Assembly (NCBI RefSeq): GCF_900101825.1
Contig: NZ_FNAG01000005.1
Coordinates: forward strand, 62,001-126,000
DNA: 64,000 nt
Reading direction: 5' to 3'
Origin: Aquimonas voraii
GTDB taxonomy: Bacteria > Pseudomonadota > Gammaproteobacteria > Xanthomonadales > Xanthomonadaceae
This document shows positions 59,351 through 64,000 of the stretch, piece after piece (position 1 is the first letter of the stretch; each line of letters begins with the position of its first letter). A model generated the notes under the pieces. That model ran no database searches. It saw nothing but the letters and a program-made list of their open reading frames with translations, and had not been told where the DNA came from. Both the position numbers and the translations under genes were made by a program.

Positions 59351-62300
59351 ATGATGGCGGACATGGCCGTCGATCCGCACTGCCGCACCTCCCCCGCCGG
59401 GTCCCGCCCGGCCGGCTGGCTGCGCGCCTGCGGTTGGCTGCTCGGCCTGGCGCTGGCTGCACCCGCGCCAGCGCTCGACCCCAGCAGCGACTTCGGCGAC
59501 TACCTGCTGGAGCGCTGGACCGCCGAGGACGGCTTGCCGCAGATCACCGTGCTGACCCTGGCCCAGGACAGCCAGGGCTATCTCTGGGTCGGCACCCAGA
59601 ACGGCATCGCCCGCTTCGACGGCCGCCGCTTCCACACCTTCAATCGGGTCACTACCGGGCTCGACCTGACCATGCCCAATGTCAGCCGGGCGGGCCCGGA
59701 CGGCGAGGTCTGGTTCGGCACGCCGCGGGGCCTGCTGCGCCAGCAACGGGGGCGCTTCGAAGAGGTGCCGATCGCCACCGCGCCGACCTCGGTGCGCGCT
59801 CTGCAGCACTGGGATGGCCAACTGCTGGCCGCCACCGTCGACGGCCTGCGCAGCCCCGGTCGCCCCGGCCGGCCCGAATACCTCGGCGGCGAATCGGTGC
59901 AGGCCCTGGCGGTGGATGCGGTCGATCGCCTCTGGGCGGCCGCGGATGGCGCCCTGTTCCTGCTCGAACACGGCCACGCGGCGCGCCGCTTTGCGCTGCC
60001 CGAGGACGACACCCGGCCGTTGGCGCTGGCGGTATGGCAGGGCGACATCGTGCTTGGCAGCCGCGATGGCGTCTGGCGCTTCGATCTTGGCAACGGCGCC
60101 TGGGACCGGCTGTTCCCGGCGCTCAGCGGCCAGGCGGTGCCGACCCTGCACGCCGATCGCCACGGCAACCTCTGGGCGGCCAGCGTCGAATCCTTGCAGC
60201 GCCTGCGTCCGGATGGGGCGCTGGAAGAAGTCGGCGAGGACGCCTTCGTCGCCCGACCCTGGCTGCACGTGATGTTCGAAGATCGCGAGGGCGACCTCTG
60301 GCTGGGCAGCCAGCGCGAAAGCCTGCTGCGCATCAGCGATTCGGCCCTGCGTGTCATCGGCCGCCGCCAAGGCCTGCACGACACTCTGCTGTGGAGCGTG
60401 CTGGCCGACGATGCGGGCGGGCTCTGGGTCGGCACCAATGCCGGCTTCGCCCACTGGCGGCCCGGCACCGGCTTCGCGCAGGTGACCCGCGGCGACCCGC
60501 TGCCCGATCCGGCCGTCTACAGCCTGCACCGCGACCCGCTGGGGGCGATCTGGCTGGGCACCCGCGCCGGCCTTGCCCGCCTGCGCGCGGGCAGGATCGA
60601 GTCCGATCCGGCGTTTGCACCGCTGGCCGCCGCGCAGATCACCAGCTTCGCCGACGACGGCGACGCGCTGTGGATCGGCAGCCTGGACGGCCTTTGGCGC
60701 TGGAAGGAGGGCGCTCTGTCGCGCTTCGGCGCACCCTCGGGTTCGCCTGAGGCCCGCGTACGCAGCCTGCTGCTGCAGGACGATGGCAGCCTGCTGGTCG
60801 GCACCGAAGGCGGCCTGAGACGACTGCGTGGACGCCACTGGGACAGCCCGGACTGGGCCAGTCCGGTGGACGGCAGCTTCATCTCCAGTCTGCGCACCCT
60901 GCCTGACGGTGGCCTGCTGCTGACGACGCTCGACAAGGGCATCGCCCTCTACCGCGGCGGCGAGCTGCGTGCCTTCGGCCAGTCGGACGGCCTGCCCTCG
61001 GCCAACGGCTGGACCTCCGACCTGGTTGGCGCCCACGTCTACATCAGCACCAACGACGGCGCCTACCGGCTGCCGTTGGCACGCTTGCTCGACCCCGACG
61101 GTGAGGCCGGCCTGCAGGCCGAAGTGGTGGTGCGGGCGGTCAACCGCGCCCGCGGTGACCAGCGCATGGGCTGCTGCAACGGCGGTGGCCACGCCCGCAG
61201 CGCGCGGCTGGGTACCCAGCTGTTCTACCCGACCACCAATGGTCTGATCCGACTGGATACCGAGCGCATCCAGCGGGCGGCCGACTGGCCGGGCCTCGCC
61301 ATCGAGTCGGTCGAAACCGCCGCCGGCGAAGTCGATTTCCCCGAACGCGTGCGCATCGAGGAGCCGCCGCGCGATCTCGCCATCGAGTTCGCCGGAGTCA
61401 GCCTGCGCCACGCCAACGAGATCGAGTTCCGCTACCGGCTCGATGGCTACCAGCGGGGCTGGACCGAGGCCAACGGCCTGCGCGCGGTCTACACCGGCCT
61501 GCCGCCGGGCGACTACCGCTTCCTGCTGGAGGGCCGCTTCCCCGGCCGTGAATGGCAGCGTGCCCAGCCGCCGTTGGACATCACGGTGGTGCCCGCCTGG
61601 CACGAACAGCGCCAAGTGCACCTGGGCGCGGCCCTGGCTCTCTTGCTGCTGTTCGGCCAGCTCTGGCGCTACAGCCTGGAGCGCGGCGAACGCCAGCGCC
61701 GCGCGCTCGCCGAGGCGGTGCGCGAACGCACCGAAGCCTTGGACCGTGCCAACGAGCGCCTGCGCAGCGCCAATGCCGCGCTGCTTGAGGAAAGCCGCAC
61801 CGACGCCCTGACCGGCTGCGCCAACCGCCGCGCCGCCATGCGTCTGCTGGCCGAATGGCCGTCCTACGCGCTGATGCTCATCGACCTCGATCACTTCAAG
61901 GCGCTGAACGACCGCTACGGCCACGCCGCCGGCGACCAGGTGCTGATCACCTCGACCGCCCTGCTGCGCGCGCGGCTGGCACCGAATGCCCTGCTCTCGC
62001 GCTGGGGCGGCGAGGAGTTCCTGGTGGTTTGGCCGGGTCTTGGCCTGGAGGACGCGCTTGCCGAAGCCGAACAGCTGCGGGTCACCCTCGCCCAGGCCGC
62101 CTTCCAGACGCTTGGCGGACAGGCCCTGCGCGTGACCTGTTCGATCGGCGTGGCCGAGCACCCGCTGCAGGGTGGTCGCGGCGACTGGCAGCTCTCACTG
62201 GAACTGGCCGACCGTGCCCTGTACCGTGCCAAGGCCAATGGTCGCAACCGGGTCGAGGGCGCCCAGCTTGAACTCGCGGCCGGGCAGGCGCTGCCGGCGG

Positions 62301-62383
62301 CCGGCGAAACCCAAGCGCTGGACGCACTGGCCCAGCAGGGCAGCCTGCGCTTTGAGCGGCCGCGCGTGCTGCGGATCGGCTGA
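59351..62383 (+). CDS. Two-component-propeller sensor diguanylate cyclase (Reg_prop-Y_Y_Y-GGDEF)
   Basis: The 1010-residue protein has an N-terminal signal-anchor (WLRACGWLLGLALAAPAPA). Residues of about 35-640 form a periplasmic propeller with repeated blocks such as QDSQGYLWVGTQNGIARFDGRRF and WLGTRAGLARLRAGR (Reg_prop). A Y_Y_Y domain (about 650-755) is followed by a membrane helix (LGAALALLLLFGQLW), a coiled coil and a GGDEF domain (about 815-975) with DALTGCANRRA, LIDLDHFKALNDRYGH and RWGGEEFLVVW at 884. GGEEF is an active variant; no RxxD inhibitory site is present. The sensor contains the odd motif MGCCNGGGHA (about residue 600), whose cysteines could bind metal. It should sense a periplasmic ligand and make cyclic-di-GMP. 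Confidence 0.92.
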   Translation: MMADMAVDPHCRTSPAGSRPAGWLRACGWLLGLALAAPAPALDPSSDFGDYLLERWTAEDGLPQITVLTLAQDSQGYLWVGTQNGIARFDGRRFHTFNRVTTGLDLTMPNVSRAGPDGEVWFGTPRGLLRQQRGRFEEVPIATAPTSVRALQHWDGQLLAATVDGLRSPGRPGRPEYLGGESVQALAVDAVDRLWAAADGALFLLEHGHAARRFALPEDDTRPLALAVWQGDIVLGSRDGVWRFDLGNGAWDRLFPALSGQAVPTLHADRHGNLWAASVESLQRLRPDGALEEVGEDAFVARPWLHVMFEDREGDLWLGSQRESLLRISDSALRVIGRRQGLHDTLLWSVLADDAGGLWVGTNAGFAHWRPGTGFAQVTRGDPLPDPAVYSLHRDPLGAIWLGTRAGLARLRAGRIESDPAFAPLAAAQITSFADDGDALWIGSLDGLWRWKEGALSRFGAPSGSPEARVRSLLLQDDGSLLVGTEGGLRRLRGRHWDSPDWASPVDGSFISSLRTLPDGGLLLTTLDKGIALYRGGELRAFGQSDGLPSANGWTSDLVGAHVYISTNDGAYRLPLARLLDPDGEAGLQAEVVVRAVNRARGDQRMGCCNGGGHARSARLGTQLFYPTTNGLIRLDTERIQRAADWPGLAIESVETAAGEVDFPERVRIEEPPRDLAIEFAGVSLRHANEIEFRYRLDGYQRGWTEANGLRAVYTGLPPGDYRFLLEGRFPGREWQRAQPPLDITVVPAWHEQRQVHLGAALALLLLFGQLWRYSLERGERQRRALAEAVRERTEALDRANERLRSANAALLEESRTDALTGCANRRAAMRLLAEWPSYALMLIDLDHFKALNDRYGHAAGDQVLITSTALLRARLAPNALLSRWGGEEFLVVWPGLGLEDALAEAEQLRVTLAQAAFQTLGGQALRVTCSIGVAEHPLQGGRGDWQLSLELADRALYRAKANGRNRVEGAQLELAAGQALPAAGETQALDALAQQGSLRFERPRVLRIG

Positions 62384-62435
62384 AGCGCGCTGTGTAGACT
62401 GCGGCGCGCTGTCCGCCCATCCGCCCAAGGTCCGC

Positions 62436-63641
62436 ATGAACCCCGCCGAGCCGAACCCCGCGGTCGACACCGCCAGCCTGCGCCTGCTGGATGCCGCCAG
62501 CGCCGCCCGCCGGCTGAGCCGGGTCGATCCCACCGAAGCCGCAGAGGCGCTGGTGCACCTCACCCACGGCCAGGCCGCCGAGGTGCTGGAGCAGCTCAGC
62601 GAAGGCCAGCGCGCGGCGATCCGCGCCGCCGGCGTCTCCGGCCTGCCGGATGCGCGCGCGCTGGACTATCCCGAGGGCTGCGTGGGTCGACTGCTGGAAT
62701 CGGCCCCTGCCGTCTTCGCGCCCGCGCTGCGCGTCGATGCCGCCATCGAAGCCCTGCGCGAGATCGTGCAGCGGCGTATGGTGATCTACGTCTTCGTGGT
62801 CGATGCGCAGCAGCGCCTGCTGGGCGTGGTGGCCTTCCGCGAACTGGTGTTCGCGCGGCCCGAACAGACGCTCGCCGACATCATGCTGCGCGCGCCTTTC
62901 AGCCTGCGGCCGGAGATGTCGCTGGAAGAGGCCATGCGCGAGGTGGTGACCCGGCACTACCCGGTCTACCCGGTCTGCGACGGCGAAGGTCGGCTGATCG
63001 GCCTGGTGCCGGGCGCGGTGTTGTTCGAGCAGCAGGCCTTCGAGATCTCGGCCCAGGCCGGCGCCATGGTCGGCGTCGAGCGCGAGGAGCGCCTCGCCAC
63101 GCCGCTCTGGCGCAGCTTCCGATTCCGTCACCCGTGGCTGCTGATCAACCTGCTGACCGTGTTCGTCGCGGCCGGCGTGGTCGGCGCCTTCGAGCATGCG
63201 ATCGAACAGCTGGTGGTGCTGGCCCTGTTCCTGCCGGTGCTGGCCGGGCAGTGCGGCAACCTCGGCGCGCAGTCGCTGGCGGTCACCCTGCGGGCGATGA
63301 CCCTGGGCGAGACGCGGCAGATCCGCCCGCTCAAGCTCGCCGGCAAGGAGGCCCTTCTCGGCCTCGCCAACGGCGTCATCACGGGTGCGCTCGCTGCAGG
63401 CGCGATGTACTGGGCGGCCGGACGCAACCCGGGCGGCGATCCGCTGCTGCTCGCCGGGGTCACCTTCACCGCGATGAGCATTGGCTGCGCACTTGCCGGC
63501 GTCGCCGGTGCGATGGCGCCGCTGGCCCTGAAGAAGGCCGGCGCCGACCCGGCGACCGCGTCGGCCATCCTGCTCAGCACCGCCACCGACGTGCTCAGCA
63601 TGGGTTTGTTTCTGGGGCTCGCGAGCCTGGTGCTGCTGTAG
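62436..63641 (+). CDS. mgtE: Magnesium transporter MgtE family protein
   Basis: The 401-residue protein has a shortened N-terminal helical domain (about 1-85, VDPTEAAEALVHLTHGQAAEVLEQL), a pair of CBS domains (about 90-210, with IVQRRMVIYVFVVDAQQRLLGVV and TRHYPVYPVCDGEGRLIGLV), a connecting helix and five C-terminal membrane helices. The pore-lining motif LPVLAGQCGNLGAQSLAVTLRAM and the sequence ASAILLSTATDVLSMGLFLGLA are family hallmarks. MgtE imports Mg2+ at the inner membrane and is gated by magnesium bound to the N and CBS domains. The N domain is shorter than the usual 130 residues, so gating may differ. It starts 52 bases after the cyclase stop. Confidence 0.92.
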   Translation: MNPAEPNPAVDTASLRLLDAASAARRLSRVDPTEAAEALVHLTHGQAAEVLEQLSEGQRAAIRAAGVSGLPDARALDYPEGCVGRLLESAPAVFAPALRVDAAIEALREIVQRRMVIYVFVVDAQQRLLGVVAFRELVFARPEQTLADIMLRAPFSLRPEMSLEEAMREVVTRHYPVYPVCDGEGRLIGLVPGAVLFEQQAFEISAQAGAMVGVEREERLATPLWRSFRFRHPWLLINLLTVFVAAGVVGAFEHAIEQLVVLALFLPVLAGQCGNLGAQSLAVTLRAMTLGETRQIRPLKLAGKEALLGLANGVITGALAAGAMYWAAGRNPGGDPLLLAGVTFTAMSIGCALAGVAGAMAPLALKKAGADPATASAILLSTATDVLSMGLFLGLASLVLL

Positions 63642-64000
63642 CTCCCTCAGCTGCAGTGGGTCCTGGCCTGGCGCTTGACCGACTTGGCCCGAGAATGGCC
63701 AGGCGCCGAGCGCTCGCCTGCGCCGATCAAGGCGCTGGACCGCCTGCTCGGCCGCTCGCATCTGCACGCGGAGTCTGCGGATCTGCCGCGCGCCTTGGAA
63801 GGTCTGCGAAGGCTGGACGACCAGACGGCGGCGGGCCCTTCCGCTCGGAGGCGAGTCTCAAGCGCATGTCCGAGGCGAGGCGCAGACACGTGGTGGGCCA
63901 GGGTCTACCCTGGGCAAGGCGCAGAACGCGCGCGGCGTTCGCTATCGGAGACGCAGAGTCGGCAAGCGGATCCGGCCTCGCGCCGCCCATCGGGTGGGTG
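63642..64000. other. Terminal intergenic region with REP-like palindromes
   Basis: About 359 bases without a convincing gene up to the window edge. A REP-like copy lies at 63892-63909 (GGTGGGCCAGGGTCTACC, diverged), a half copy at about 63652-63665, and the start of another (GCCCATCGGGTGGGTG) is cut by the edge at 63985-64000. Confidence 0.5.

Noticed and set aside
63727-63990. Minus-strand frame at the window end
   Set aside because: It consists of repeat-derived and low-complexity sequence with REP-like palindromes inside.

Overview
The window comes from a high-GC gammaproteobacterium, most probably in the Xanthomonadales (Lysobacterales). The evidence is the gene set and its style: divergent speE/speA, TruC, HemF, ArfB, AmpE, a DUF2782 protein, secreted proteins ending in LFxDGFE, and sX13-like C-rich-loop RNAs behind polA. 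I saw no rRNA, tRNA, CRISPR array or transposase gene. Base composition looks uniformly GC-rich, so most long open frames on the strand opposite a real gene are shadows.

Positions 1-25066 look like one arm of an exopolysaccharide locus of the exosortase-A (XrtA/PEP-CTERM) type. It holds a partial GT4 glycosyltransferase, a secreted beta-helix protein, a PLP decarboxylase, a TPR/methyltransferase-like protein, and a minus-strand transcription unit of about 17 kb. That unit reads UDP-sugar 6-dehydrogenase, epimerase, a 3779-residue NRPS/PKS hybrid, hexapeptide acyltransferase, acyl carrier protein, AMP-forming ligase. A polyprenyl-phosphate sugar transferase is transcribed divergently. The megasynthase reads A-PCP-KS-AT-ACP-aminotransferase-C-A-PCP-C-PCP, with no thioesterase. 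Its pocket residues suggest a proline-like starter, a malonyl extension that is aminated at the beta carbon, and glycine. No exosortase is in view.

Positions 25193-40950 are mainly housekeeping: a GAF-GAF-GGDEF-EAL protein, an SDR, a lytic transglycosylase, the divergent polyamine genes speE and speA, a hydroxyisobutyrate-dehydrogenase-like enzyme, a membrane AraC regulator, a PlsC-like acyltransferase, ArfB, TruC and HemF. Positions 40951-44612 hold polA. Downstream of it, on the same strand, are two tandem small-RNA genes, each with C-rich hairpin loops and an intrinsic terminator.

Positions 44695-64000 carry a DUF2782 protein, a TRAP permease pair without a binding protein, AmpE, an SPFH/ribbon-helix-helix cluster with a likely operator, three secreted proteins (two with the DGFE tail), a CPXCG protein, HemW, two more diguanylate cyclases, an OleB-like hydrolase and MgtE.

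Several repeat families fill the intergenic spaces: palindromes of the form GGTGGGCCAGGGCCCACC; inverted arrays of the heptad GGGATTS, often placed right after stop codons; and a roughly 165-bp element with long inverted arms. The C-rich loops of the polA-linked RNAs are complementary to the Shine-Dalgarno sequence of the megasynthase gene and to a G-rich hairpin loop upstream of speA, which suggests a testable regulatory link.
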